A DNA stretch of 64,000 nt from an uncultured Dysosmobacter sp. (GTDB lineage Bacteria; Bacillota; Clostridia; Oscillospirales; Oscillospiraceae): positions 67,909 to 131,908 of the forward strand of contig CAKTOO010000006.1 of assembly GCA_934590165.1 (NCBI GenBank), in the 5' to 3' direction. The position numbers were made by a program, and so were the translations under genes. Each line of letters opens with the position of its first letter. The stretch's first letter is position 1. This document shows, one piece after another, positions 52,470 through 60,429 of this stretch. Below the pieces are notes generated by a model, which ran no database searches, was not told the origin of the DNA, and worked only from the letters and a program-made list of their open reading frames with translations.

Positions 52470-53644
52470 CAGCAGGAAAAGATCCATTCCGCCGCTTTCG
52501 GCGCGCCTCCCGCAATACGAAAGCTCTGTGCGATCCGGTTTGTTTTCTGCCGGAAGGAATCATCAGACAGCACTTTTTGAAGGGCCTCCCCAATGTCCTT
52601 TGGCTTTTCCGAAGTCAATCGCAAGCCCATCCCCAACTCCTCCATGCGGTCCGCTACTGCCGCTTCCTCGCTCTGCTGCGGGTCCAGCACCGTGGGAACA
52701 CCGTACCAAATAGCCTCGCTGACGCTGTTCATACCGCAGTGGGTCAAAAACACATCCGCCCGGCGCAGCACGGACAACTGGTCCACCCGTTCCTCCACTT
52801 GAATATAAGGAGGCAGTGGCCCCAATGCAGCCAAATTTTCAGCTGTCCCCACCGACAGCACAGCATCTACATCCATATCTTTCAGAACAGCCGCACAGTT
52901 TCTGCAAAAACAGTTTCTGCAAAAGCTTTTGCGGTCGTACATGACTGTTCCCAGGGATACATACACCAGAGGCCGGATCTTGCACGGCAGCGGTTCATTC
53001 CGTTCCGGCACAGACGGTCCCACGAAGGCGTACCGCTCTGAAAAGGTTTCAGCCATGGGCTGAAAGACCCGTGAGGTATCGACAATGGTGTTGGTCTCAT
53101 TGTCGTTCTGCAGCAGGTCTGTGACCTTTTTCACCATATATCCGTGCTGTCGCAGCAGGGCCATTTTCCTGCTGATTCGAGGCATCCCCAGCAAAGACCA
53201 TAGCAGTTCCTCGGCCTTGGGTTTCATCAGCCGGGCAGAGTATTGGTGGAAAGCAAACGTGGTGGTAGAGCATACATAGGGAATGCCCAGCTTTCCGGCA
53301 AACAGCTTTCCCCAAAAGCAAACCGAGTCCGACACGATGACATCCGGCTGAAAATCCTCCAGTTCCCGACAGACCTTCTCCTCCAGGGTCAGCGTGGTGT
53401 CCGTCACCATCTCCACCAGGGCCGCGAAATCCCGTCCCAACTTTTTGTCCAGGTTCCCGGGTGCCGGCGGTATGGCACCGTCGCAGCAAATCACCTCCGC
53501 CCCGGTGGCCTCCAGCTTCTCCCGGAAGGGCGCAAAGGAATAATAGCGCACCTGGTGCCCCATGGCCGTCAACTGCCGCACCACCTCCACAGTGGGGTTG
53601 GTATGCCCCCAGGCGGGAATGCAGAAAAACACGATCCTGCTCAT
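52460..53644 (-). CDS. UDP-glycosyltransferase, MGT (macrolide) family
   Basis: This 394-aa GT1 enzyme starts IVFFCIPAWGHTNPTVEVVRQL and ends with the nucleotide-sugar motif THCGMNSVSEAIWYGVPTVL, then DPQQSEEAAVADRMEELGMG. It glycosylates a small hydrophobic acceptor such as a macrolide or flavonoid-type compound; the substrate is unknown. Residues near 244-253 contain a direct repeat FCRNCFCRNC from a 15-bp tandem duplication. ATG 53644 overlaps the AbrB gene stop by 4 bp. Confidence 0.93.
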   Translation of the reverse strand: MSRIVFFCIPAWGHTNPTVEVVRQLTAMGHQVRYYSFAPFREKLEATGAEVICCDGAIPPAPGNLDKKLGRDFAALVEMVTDTTLTLEEKVCRELEDFQPDVIVSDSVCFWGKLFAGKLGIPYVCSTTTFAFHQYSARLMKPKAEELLWSLLGMPRISRKMALLRQHGYMVKKVTDLLQNDNETNTIVDTSRVFQPMAETFSERYAFVGPSVPERNEPLPCKIRPLVYVSLGTVMYDRKSFCRNCFCRNCAAVLKDMDVDAVLSVGTAENLAALGPLPPYIQVEERVDQLSVLRRADVFLTHCGMNSVSEAIWYGVPTVLDPQQSEEAAVADRMEELGMGLRLTSEKPKDIGEALQKVLSDDSFRQKTNRIAQSFRIAGGAPKAAEWIFSCCIT

Positions 53645-53853
53645 GTGGGGTCCTCCCCGCTGAGAATAGCGTCAAACTGCCGGAACAGCACATCGTCCTT
53701 GGTGATGGCGATTCCCTGCTTTTCATCAGCCAATACCAGCAGCGTATCGCCCGGGTGAATGTCAAACAGGTCCCGCACCCCTTTCGGAATCACAATTTGT
53801 CCTCTTTCTCCCACGCGGACCGTACCGGCAAATTTTCCCTTCGACTGTTTCAT
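53641..53853 (-). CDS. AbrB/MazE/SpoVT-type DNA-binding protein
   Basis: This 70-aa swapped-hairpin regulator has the core VRVGERGQIVIPKGVRDLFDIHPGDTLLVLAD. It is cotranscribed with the glycosyltransferase and may control it; no toxin partner is seen, so it is unlikely to be an antitoxin here. GGAGGAA precedes ATG 53853. Confidence 0.92.
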   Translation of the reverse strand: MKQSKGKFAGTVRVGERGQIVIPKGVRDLFDIHPGDTLLVLADEKQGIAITKDDVLFRQFDAILSGEDPT

Positions 53854-53898
53854 AACGCGTTCCTCCCGCGAGTATGTAAATTCATATTTTTCATACTT

Positions 53899-53927
53899 TT
53901 ATTACATCTGCGAAAAGCAGTTGTCAA
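53899..53927 (-). promoter_or_regulatory. Promoter of the abrB-like/glycosyltransferase pair
   Basis: Minus-strand TTGACA (53922-53927), 17-bp spacer, TAATAA (53899-53904). Confidence 0.75.
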
Positions 53928-53951
53928 TCCCAAACACACAAGCTCTGGCAA

Positions 53952-53988
53952 AAAAACAGTACTGCCGGTTTTCGGCAGTACTGTTTTT
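53952..53988 (-). terminator. Terminator of the V-ATPase operon
   Basis: AACAGTACTGCCG/CGGCAGTACTGTT stem with T-run on the minus strand, about 20 bp after the atpD stop. Confidence 0.9.
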
Positions 53989-54006
53989 CAATAAAGTAAA
54001 TTAGCT

Positions 54007-54720
54007 TTACACCTGCTGTGGTGCCTCATTGGCAGCGTTGTACGCCTCCAGCAGCTTTTCATCCCGCTGGCGCTTTTCCTCGATGGACTGGACCAGCAGC
54101 ATGTCCTTCACCTTCATGAGGCGAGTGGTGGTGGAACGGTCGTTTTCATCCAGCTTCATGGAGATATAGCGGATTGCCTCCTGGGTGTTGGGGATCATCA
54201 CATACTCCAGGGCGTTGACGCGGCGGCGGGTCTTTTCGATCTCCTCCGCCATGAGCTGAGCGGACTTTTCGATCTCTGCCAGCTTCAGCATCTTCTGGAA
54301 CACCTTGCCCAGAGCATCCACCGCCGTATCCAGTTCGCCGGAGGTGGCGGCAAAGCCATAGGGATAAATGTCGGCGTCCGACTTTGTCTTAGTCTGGAAG
54401 TGATACACCGGCACATTAACGGACATGATGTTCTGGCTGGTCATGGTCAGCTCCACACTCTGCTTAGGATACAGCAACGCCTGCTCCAAAGCCTCGGAGG
54501 ACATGAGGGCGGAGGCAACGGTAAAGGACTTGTGCACCGTCATCAGCTCCTCTTCCACTTCAGCTCGAAGGGCGCGGACCTCCCGGACCGTGTCCAGGAA
54601 CTGCTTCATAAGCTCATCTCGCTTGTCCTTCAGCAGCTTGTGGCCCCGCTGGGCGGTGCGCAGCTTGCCTTTCAGGCGGGTCAGCTCCATACGGGTGGGG
54701 TTCACCGTGATATTCGCCAT
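54007..54720 (-). CDS. atpD: V-type ATP synthase subunit D
   Basis: This 237-aa protein is the long coiled-coil rotor axle of the V1 part. It begins NPTRMELTRLKGKLRTAQRG, a typical D start, and has IEKTRRRVNALEYVMIPNTQ near residue 165. It links the A3B3 head to the F and C subunits. AAGGAGGGGG precedes ATG 54720. Confidence 0.96.
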   Translation of the reverse strand: MANITVNPTRMELTRLKGKLRTAQRGHKLLKDKRDELMKQFLDTVREVRALRAEVEEELMTVHKSFTVASALMSSEALEQALLYPKQSVELTMTSQNIMSVNVPVYHFQTKTKSDADIYPYGFAATSGELDTAVDALGKVFQKMLKLAEIEKSAQLMAEEIEKTRRRVNALEYVMIPNTQEAIRYISMKLDENDRSTTTRLMKVKDMLLVQSIEEKRQRDEKLLEAYNAANEAPQQV

Positions 54721-54735
54721 TGGTTGCCCCCTCCT

Positions 54736-56121
54736 TTATTCCTGGTCTTTCTTGGGCCAGTACTTCTCAATATACTCGGGTTTGATACGTTTCAGCTCGC
54801 TCTTGGGCAGGATGCTCAACAGCTCCCAGCCCAGGTCCAGCGTCTCCTCGATGGAGCGGTTCTCCTCGTAGCCCTGGTTCACGTAGCGCTTTTCAAATTC
54901 ATCGGCGAACTTGGCGTACAGCAGGTCCGTGGGCGTCAGAGCCGCTTCGCCCAGGATGGACATCAGCTCCTTATTATCCTTACCGGTGGCGTAGGCGGCG
55001 AAAAGCTGGTTCATGGTATTGGCGTGGTCTTCGCGGGTCTTGCCCTCGCCGATGCCCTTGTCCTTCAAACGGGACAGAGAGGGCAGCACATCCACAGGAG
55101 GATGGATGCCCTGGCGGTACAGCGCGCGGCTGAGGATGATCTGGCCCTCGGTGATATAACCGGTCAGGTCGGGGATGGGGTGGGTCTTGTCATCCTCGGG
55201 CATGGTCAGGATGGGGATCAGGGTAATGGAGCCGGGATTTCCCAGACGGCGGCCGGCCCGCTCGTACAGCGTGGCTAGGTCCGTGTACAGATAGCCGGGG
55301 AAGCCACGGCGGCCCGGGACCTCCTTTTTGGCGGCGGAGACCTCACGCAAAGCCTCGGCGTAGTTGGTGATATCGGTCATGATGACCAACACGTGCATTC
55401 CCTTCTCAAAGGCCAGGTACTCAGCTGCAGTCAAGGCCATACGGGGGGTGGAAATACGTTCAACAGCCGGGTCGTTGGCCAGGTTGGAGAACAGAACGGT
55501 ACGGTCAATGGCACCGGTGCGGCGGAACTCGCTGACGAAGAACTCAGACTCCTCGAAGGTGATGCCGATGGCGGCAAATACCACGGCGAAGTTGGAGGAC
55601 TCATCGCCCAGCACCTTGGCCTGACGGGCGATCTGGGCAGCCAGGTTGGCGTGAGGCAGGCCGGAGCCGGAGAAAATAGGCAGCTTCTGACCACGGACCA
55701 GCGTGTTCAGTCCGTCGATGGTGGAAACACCGGTCTGGATGAACTCGTTGGGGTAGTCGCGGGCAGCGGGGTTCATGGGCAGGCCGTTGATGTCCCGGTA
55801 CTCCTCCGGCAGGATATCAGGACCGCCGTCGATGGGCTGGCCCATGCCGTTGAACACGCGGCCCAGCATATCGCCGGACACACCCAGCTGCAGGGGGTGC
55901 CCCAGGAAACGGACCTTGGCGTCCGCCAGGTTGATGCCGGCGGCGGATTCGAACAGCTGGACCACGGCGGTATCGCCGTTGACCTCCAGCACCTTGCCCC
56001 GGCGGATGGAGCCGTCGTGCAGCTCCACCTCCACCAGCTCGTCATAGGTGACATTCTCCACCATGCGGACCATCATCAGAGGGCTTACGATCTCCTCTAC
56101 GGTTTTATATTCACGGATCAT
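54736..56121 (-). CDS. atpB: V-type ATP synthase subunit B
   Basis: This 461-aa non-catalytic head subunit starts MIREYKTVEEIVSPLMMVRM and includes FSGSGLPHANLAAQIARQAK (a P-loop-like but degenerate site) and the C-terminal GWELLSILPKSELKRIKPEY. It alternates with A in the V1 hexamer. Its start shares one base with the atpA stop (TGATG). Confidence 0.97.
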   Translation of the reverse strand: MIREYKTVEEIVSPLMMVRMVENVTYDELVEVELHDGSIRRGKVLEVNGDTAVVQLFESAAGINLADAKVRFLGHPLQLGVSGDMLGRVFNGMGQPIDGGPDILPEEYRDINGLPMNPAARDYPNEFIQTGVSTIDGLNTLVRGQKLPIFSGSGLPHANLAAQIARQAKVLGDESSNFAVVFAAIGITFEESEFFVSEFRRTGAIDRTVLFSNLANDPAVERISTPRMALTAAEYLAFEKGMHVLVIMTDITNYAEALREVSAAKKEVPGRRGFPGYLYTDLATLYERAGRRLGNPGSITLIPILTMPEDDKTHPIPDLTGYITEGQIILSRALYRQGIHPPVDVLPSLSRLKDKGIGEGKTREDHANTMNQLFAAYATGKDNKELMSILGEAALTPTDLLYAKFADEFEKRYVNQGYEENRSIEETLDLGWELLSILPKSELKRIKPEYIEKYWPKKDQE

Positions 56122-57890
56122 CAGTTCTCACCTCCCTGAGCGGCGATCTCCTCGATCTGCTGCTCCATCTCGGCCTCGATACGGGCATATGCCTGGGGAT
56201 ACTCCTCCACGGGCACGCTCTTGGCGCGACCGATCTTCTCACGGGCGGGGATGGAAAACAGGTCCATCACGGAAGCGCCCTGGGCGATGGCGCCGCGGCA
56301 CAAAGCCTCGTACCGCAAGATCATGGCCAGCATCTTTTCCTGGCGATCATAGCTGGAATAGCTGTCAATGTCCAGGAAGGCGTTTTGCTGCAGGAAATCC
56401 TCGCGGACCATGCGGGCCACTTCCAGGGTCAGCTGGTCTCCGGGGGACAGGGCGTCCTTGCCCACCAGCTGAACGATCTCATTCAGACTGGATTCGCTTT
56501 GCAGGATACTCATGGCCTTGCCGCGGTTCTGCATAAACTCCACGCCGAAGTTCTCATCAAACCAGGGCTTCAAAGTATCCAGATACAAAGAGTAGGAGTT
56601 CAGCCAGTTGATGGCGGGGAAATGGCGCTTATAAGCCAAGGACGCGTCCAGCGCCCAGAACACCTTCACGATACGCATGGTGGCCTGAGACACAGGCTCG
56701 GACAAGTCGCCGCCCGGAGGGGACACGGCGCCCACAGCCGTCAGGCTGCCCCGGCGCTCGTCGGAACCAATGCACTCCACAGAGCCGGCACGTTCATAGA
56801 ACTGGGCCAACCGGGAAGCCAGGTACGCGGGATAGCCTTCTTCGCCGGGCATCTCTTCCAGACGGCCGGACATCTCACGCAGAGCCTCGGCCCAGCGGGA
56901 GGTAGAGTCGGCGATAACGGCCACGTCATAGCCCATGTCACGGAAGTACTCGGCGATGGTGATGCCGGTGTACACGGACGCCTCACGGGCGGCCACGGGC
57001 ATATCCGAGGTATTGGCGATCAGCACGGTCCGCTTCATCAGAGACTCGCCGGTACGGGGGTCCTTCAGTTCGGGGAACTCCCGCAGAACGTCGGTCATCT
57101 CGTTGCCGCGCTCGCCGCAGCCGATGTAGACCACGATATCCACATCAGACCATTTGGCCAGCTGGTGCTGCACCACGGTCTTGCCGGAACCAAAGGGACC
57201 AGGCACGGCGGCGGTGCCGCCCTTGGCGATGGGGAACAGCGTGTCGATGATGCGCTGGCCGGAGCACAAGGGGCGCTTAGGGGGATACTTATGGCTGTAA
57301 GGACGGCCCACACGGACAGGCCACTTTTGGGTCATGGTCAGGGGCACTTCCCTGCCGTCTTCCGTTTTCAGGGTGGCAATGGTCTCCGTTACGTTGAAGG
57401 AGCCGCTCTTGATATCGGTGATGGTGCCGCTCATCTTAGGAGGCACCATGATCTTATGGAGCACCACGGAGGTCTCAGGCACGGTGCCGATAACATCGCC
57501 GCCAATGATCTTGTCGCCCACCTGGACAGTGGGAGTGAACTCCCACTTCTTCTCATGGTCCAGGGCGGGGACCTCCACACCACGGGTGATGCAGGCGCCC
57601 ACCTTTTCCACGATCTTCTCCAGAGGACGCTGGATGCCGTCGTAAATGCCCTCGATCATGCCGGGACCCAGCTCCACGCTCATGGGTGCACCGGTGGTGA
57701 CCACCTCGGCGCCGGGTCCCAGGCCGGAGGTCTCCTCATAGACCTGAATGGAGGCGGTATCCCCCTTCATGGTCAGGATCTCGCCGATCAGACGCTGGGG
57801 ACCCACACGGACCACGTCGGACATATTGGCGTCCGCCAGGCCCATGGCTACCACCAGCGGTCCGGAAACTTTAACAACTTTACCGCTCAA
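56121..57890 (-). CDS. atpA: V-type ATP synthase catalytic subunit A
   Basis: This 589-aa catalytic subunit has Walker A GPFGSGKTVVQHQLAKW, the A-subunit-specific insertion (about 115-190), VYIGCGERGNEMTDVLREF and ADSTSRWAEALREMSGRLEE. It hydrolyses or makes ATP. TTG 57890 is the start, since the product then begins SGKVVKVSGPLVVA as in the family; AAGG lies upstream. There is a 62-bp gap after atpF without a gene. Confidence 0.97.
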   Translation of the reverse strand: MSGKVVKVSGPLVVAMGLADANMSDVVRVGPQRLIGEILTMKGDTASIQVYEETSGLGPGAEVVTTGAPMSVELGPGMIEGIYDGIQRPLEKIVEKVGACITRGVEVPALDHEKKWEFTPTVQVGDKIIGGDVIGTVPETSVVLHKIMVPPKMSGTITDIKSGSFNVTETIATLKTEDGREVPLTMTQKWPVRVGRPYSHKYPPKRPLCSGQRIIDTLFPIAKGGTAAVPGPFGSGKTVVQHQLAKWSDVDIVVYIGCGERGNEMTDVLREFPELKDPRTGESLMKRTVLIANTSDMPVAAREASVYTGITIAEYFRDMGYDVAVIADSTSRWAEALREMSGRLEEMPGEEGYPAYLASRLAQFYERAGSVECIGSDERRGSLTAVGAVSPPGGDLSEPVSQATMRIVKVFWALDASLAYKRHFPAINWLNSYSLYLDTLKPWFDENFGVEFMQNRGKAMSILQSESSLNEIVQLVGKDALSPGDQLTLEVARMVREDFLQQNAFLDIDSYSSYDRQEKMLAMILRYEALCRGAIAQGASVMDLFSIPAREKIGRAKSVPVEEYPQAYARIEAEMEQQIEEIAAQGGEN

Positions 57891-57952
57891 ACTGTAAAAC
57901 CTTCTTTCATCAGATTCGCGGAAGGACTGCCGCGCTTCACGCGCGGACTGCT

Positions 57953-58270
57953 TTAGAGGATATCCGCGCCCACCGCGCGTTCGATGGCCCGCTGGATATT
58001 GTTTTTGCCGATGCCCAAGGAGCCTTCCCGGCCCGGGATCAAAATAATGGCGGGCCGCAGCTCATCCTTGTAGCGGGAGATCACGTCATCCATGTCCTTG
58101 GCCAACTGCTCCGTGAGATAGATCACGGCGCAGTCAGTCTTGGCCAGCTCCTTCACTTTCTCCCTGGCCTCGTCCACGGAGGTGACCGGATAGGTATCCA
58201 GGCCCAGAGCACGGAAGCCCATGACAGACTCCCAATCGCCGATCACGGCGATGCGATACGTTGTAGCCAT
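57953..58270 (-). CDS. atpF: V-type ATP synthase subunit F
   Basis: This 105-aa subunit has YRIAVIGDWESVMGFRALG, CAVIYLTEQLAKDMDDVI and PAIILIPGREGSLGIGKNN, the F pattern. It sits on the rotor with D. ATG 58270 has GGGAGG 6 bp upstream; the TTG 58276 overlaps that site. Confidence 0.95.
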   Translation of the reverse strand: MATTYRIAVIGDWESVMGFRALGLDTYPVTSVDEAREKVKELAKTDCAVIYLTEQLAKDMDDVISRYKDELRPAIILIPGREGSLGIGKNNIQRAIERAVGADIL

Positions 58271-58285
58271 ACTCAACCTCCCGCC

Positions 58286-59290
58286 TTACACATAGCTGGC
58301 CCGCAGCCGGGAACGGATCACATCCGCCGGCAGGCCGGTGCTGCGTCCGATGAGAAGGATGCGCAGATTGGTGTACTCCGTCTCTTTGGCTGCCAGATAT
58401 CCCACCAAAGGCGCTTCTCCGAAGGGGACGAACTGTGCTCCCGCCAGATAGTCGCCCACAGCGTCATCGCAGAGCTTTTCAAACTCCGTCATGGGACCGC
58501 CGCTCAGCGCCTCGGCGCCGGCCTCCGCGGCCTCCTGGAAGCGGGTAGACCGGTACAACTCCTTCAGCCCGCTGCCCTTTCCGGCACTGACCTTTAAAAT
58601 GGCGTCTTCCGCCACCTCGCCGCCGGCAAACAGAATGCCGGCAAGGAAAGTCTCGTTCTTCCCCATGCGGATGGTGCGGATCAAGGAACGCAGGTTGGCC
58701 GCATCAATCTGGGCCTTTACATAGCCGTGCAGGAACGCGCTGCCGGTGGTTTCCGCCACAGCGTCCATATCCTTGTAGCACCAGCGGTCCAAAACGATGT
58801 CGCTGAGCTGTGGGTCACGGGTGGTCTCCAGCACCTCCCGGGCCTCCGCCGCGGCGGCAGCCACCATGGGCGGCAGGCTTTCCAGTTCGCCGCTCTGAAG
58901 GGCTTTTTTCAGCTCCGCCGCAGGGACACGGCCCATGTCCATCAGCATATGGTCAGGACTCACGCCCATAGCGCCGGCCTTTAAAATGGCCTTTACATTG
59001 TGATAATCATATTTCAGCTTGAAAATATCGATATACCTGGGATCCGGCGCACTGTCCGTCAGATCGGTAAGAGTCTCCTCCCGGGCGGCGGACAATGCCG
59101 CGTCCAGAGACTCTGGGTCCGTGGCGTGGAGCTCGGGATAGCCGCTCTCCTGCAGGAGCTTCAAAGCCTCCTCATCGGTACGGGCCTCCAGGACCTGCTC
59201 CATGCGCTCCCGGGTCAGCAGGCCGTTTTCCATGGCCTTGATCCGGGCGGAGATCGCCAGGTAATCGGTGTCTTTGATTTTTTTTCGCAA
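58286..59290 (-). CDS. atpC: V-type ATP synthase subunit C
   Basis: This 334-aa helical subunit connects the rotor to the membrane ring. It has YLAISARIKAMENGLLTRERME and KLKYDYHNVKAILKAGAMG. The start is TTG 59290, supported by AAGGAGG 7 bp upstream; no ATG is near. Confidence 0.92.
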   Translation of the reverse strand: MRKKIKDTDYLAISARIKAMENGLLTRERMEQVLEARTDEEALKLLQESGYPELHATDPESLDAALSAAREETLTDLTDSAPDPRYIDIFKLKYDYHNVKAILKAGAMGVSPDHMLMDMGRVPAAELKKALQSGELESLPPMVAAAAAEAREVLETTRDPQLSDIVLDRWCYKDMDAVAETTGSAFLHGYVKAQIDAANLRSLIRTIRMGKNETFLAGILFAGGEVAEDAILKVSAGKGSGLKELYRSTRFQEAAEAGAEALSGGPMTEFEKLCDDAVGDYLAGAQFVPFGEAPLVGYLAAKETEYTNLRILLIGRSTGLPADVIRSRLRASYV

Positions 59291-59305
59291 GACACTTCCT
59301 CCTTG

Positions 59306-59899
59306 TCAGAGCTCAGAAAACAGGCGCTTTGCCACCTCTCCCGCGGTCTCCGTCTTTTGCAGGCGGACCAGGGTATCGAAGGAACAGTTGACTTCCACCT
59401 TGCCGTCAGAGAGGATAAAGCCGCCCTTCAAGGGCCGGGTCTCCTCTGACAGGGTCAGCTTGCCGCCGTTCAGCTGCGCATTGGCCGCGCGAACAGCGGC
59501 CTCGCCGATGCGCTTTTTTTCTGCCGGGGCAAAGATCACGGCGCCGCGGCCATTGGGAGCCGCCTGGACCAGCAGGTCCGCCACCGTCTTGACATACTGC
59601 TCGTCCGGCATAGAGCACAGCTTCTCCAGCGCCAGGTCATAGGCCTTTTCCACCATTTCCTGTTTGGCGGCCAAGCCTACTTTCCGGGCTTCCATCTGCG
59701 CCGTGCTCACCAAACGCTCCTCCCGCTCCGCGGCGGCCTTTTGGTTTTTGACCGCCAGTTCGGCGGCTTCATTGTCCGCCTGTGCCTGATAGCGGTCGGT
59801 GATGCCATTCGCCTCCGCCCGGGCATCGCTCAGGATGCGGTCGATCTCCGCCTGTGTATCAGTCTCAATGCGCTGGGTGATTTTTTCGATTCCGTTCAT
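59306..59899 (-). CDS. atpE: V-type ATP synthase subunit E
   Basis: This 197-aa peripheral stalk subunit has a long N-terminal coiled coil (KITQRIETDTQAEIDRILSD, then Ala/Glu/Arg heptads) and a C-terminal alpha/beta domain (VNCSFDTLVRLQKTE). It pairs with the G/H-type subunit encoded first in the operon. Confidence 0.93.
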   Translation of the reverse strand: MNGIEKITQRIETDTQAEIDRILSDARAEANGITDRYQAQADNEAAELAVKNQKAAAEREERLVSTAQMEARKVGLAAKQEMVEKAYDLALEKLCSMPDEQYVKTVADLLVQAAPNGRGAVIFAPAEKKRIGEAAVRAANAQLNGGKLTLSEETRPLKGGFILSDGKVEVNCSFDTLVRLQKTETAGEVAKRLFSEL

Positions 59900-59936
59900 A
59901 ATTTTGTACTACCACCTTTCTGATGTGGTAAGTGCA

Positions 59937-60428
59937 TCACAGGGCGTTCATCAGCAGCAGGATGGTGGCCAGCAGAGACAAAATGGCATAGAACTCCACG
60001 ATACCGCACAGGATGATGCCCTTGGTGGCCTCGTCGGGACGCTTGGCGACGATGTTGATGGAAGCGGCAGCCACGCGGCCCTGGAAAATGGCGGACAGCC
60101 AGCCGCCCAGCGCGATGGGCAGGCAGGAGACGAAAATGGTCAGGCCCTGGGAAACCGTCAGGTCCACCATGCCGCTGCCGCCGAACACGCCCATGGTCAG
60201 CAGCACGAAGAACCATGCCACCATGCCGTACAGGCCCTGGGTGCCGGGCAGCACCTGCAGGATCAGGCACTTGGAGAAGTTTTCGGGAGCCATGCTGATG
60301 ACGCCGGTAGCGGCTTCGCCCACCATACCGGTGCCCTTCGCGGAGCCAATGCAGCACAGGCCGACGGCCAGAGCCGCGCCCAGGAATGCCAGACCAGTAC
60401 CACCAAATAATTCAAAAAAAGCAGCCAT
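59937..60428 (-). CDS. atpK: V-type ATP synthase subunit K (membrane rotor)
   Basis: This 163-aa double-hairpin proteolipid has four helices. Relative to Na+-binding NtpK of Enterococcus hirae it keeps the ligand set: L60, T63 and Q64 (in LILQVLPGTQGLYG), Q116 (IFQGRVAAAS) and E145 (GIVEFYAIL). This predicts Na+ rather than H+ transport. The E145 carboxylate lies only in the second hairpin, as in NtpK. Confidence 0.95.
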   Translation of the reverse strand: MAAFFELFGGTGLAFLGAALAVGLCCIGSAKGTGMVGEAATGVISMAPENFSKCLILQVLPGTQGLYGMVAWFFVLLTMGVFGGSGMVDLTVSQGLTIFVSCLPIALGGWLSAIFQGRVAAASINIVAKRPDEATKGIILCGIVEFYAILSLLATILLLMNAL

Positions 60429-60429
60429 G

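Noticed and set aside
53641..53853. AbrB-like protein as a MazE-type antitoxin
   Set aside because: No toxin-sized partner lies next to it; the coupled gene is a 394-aa glycosyltransferase.
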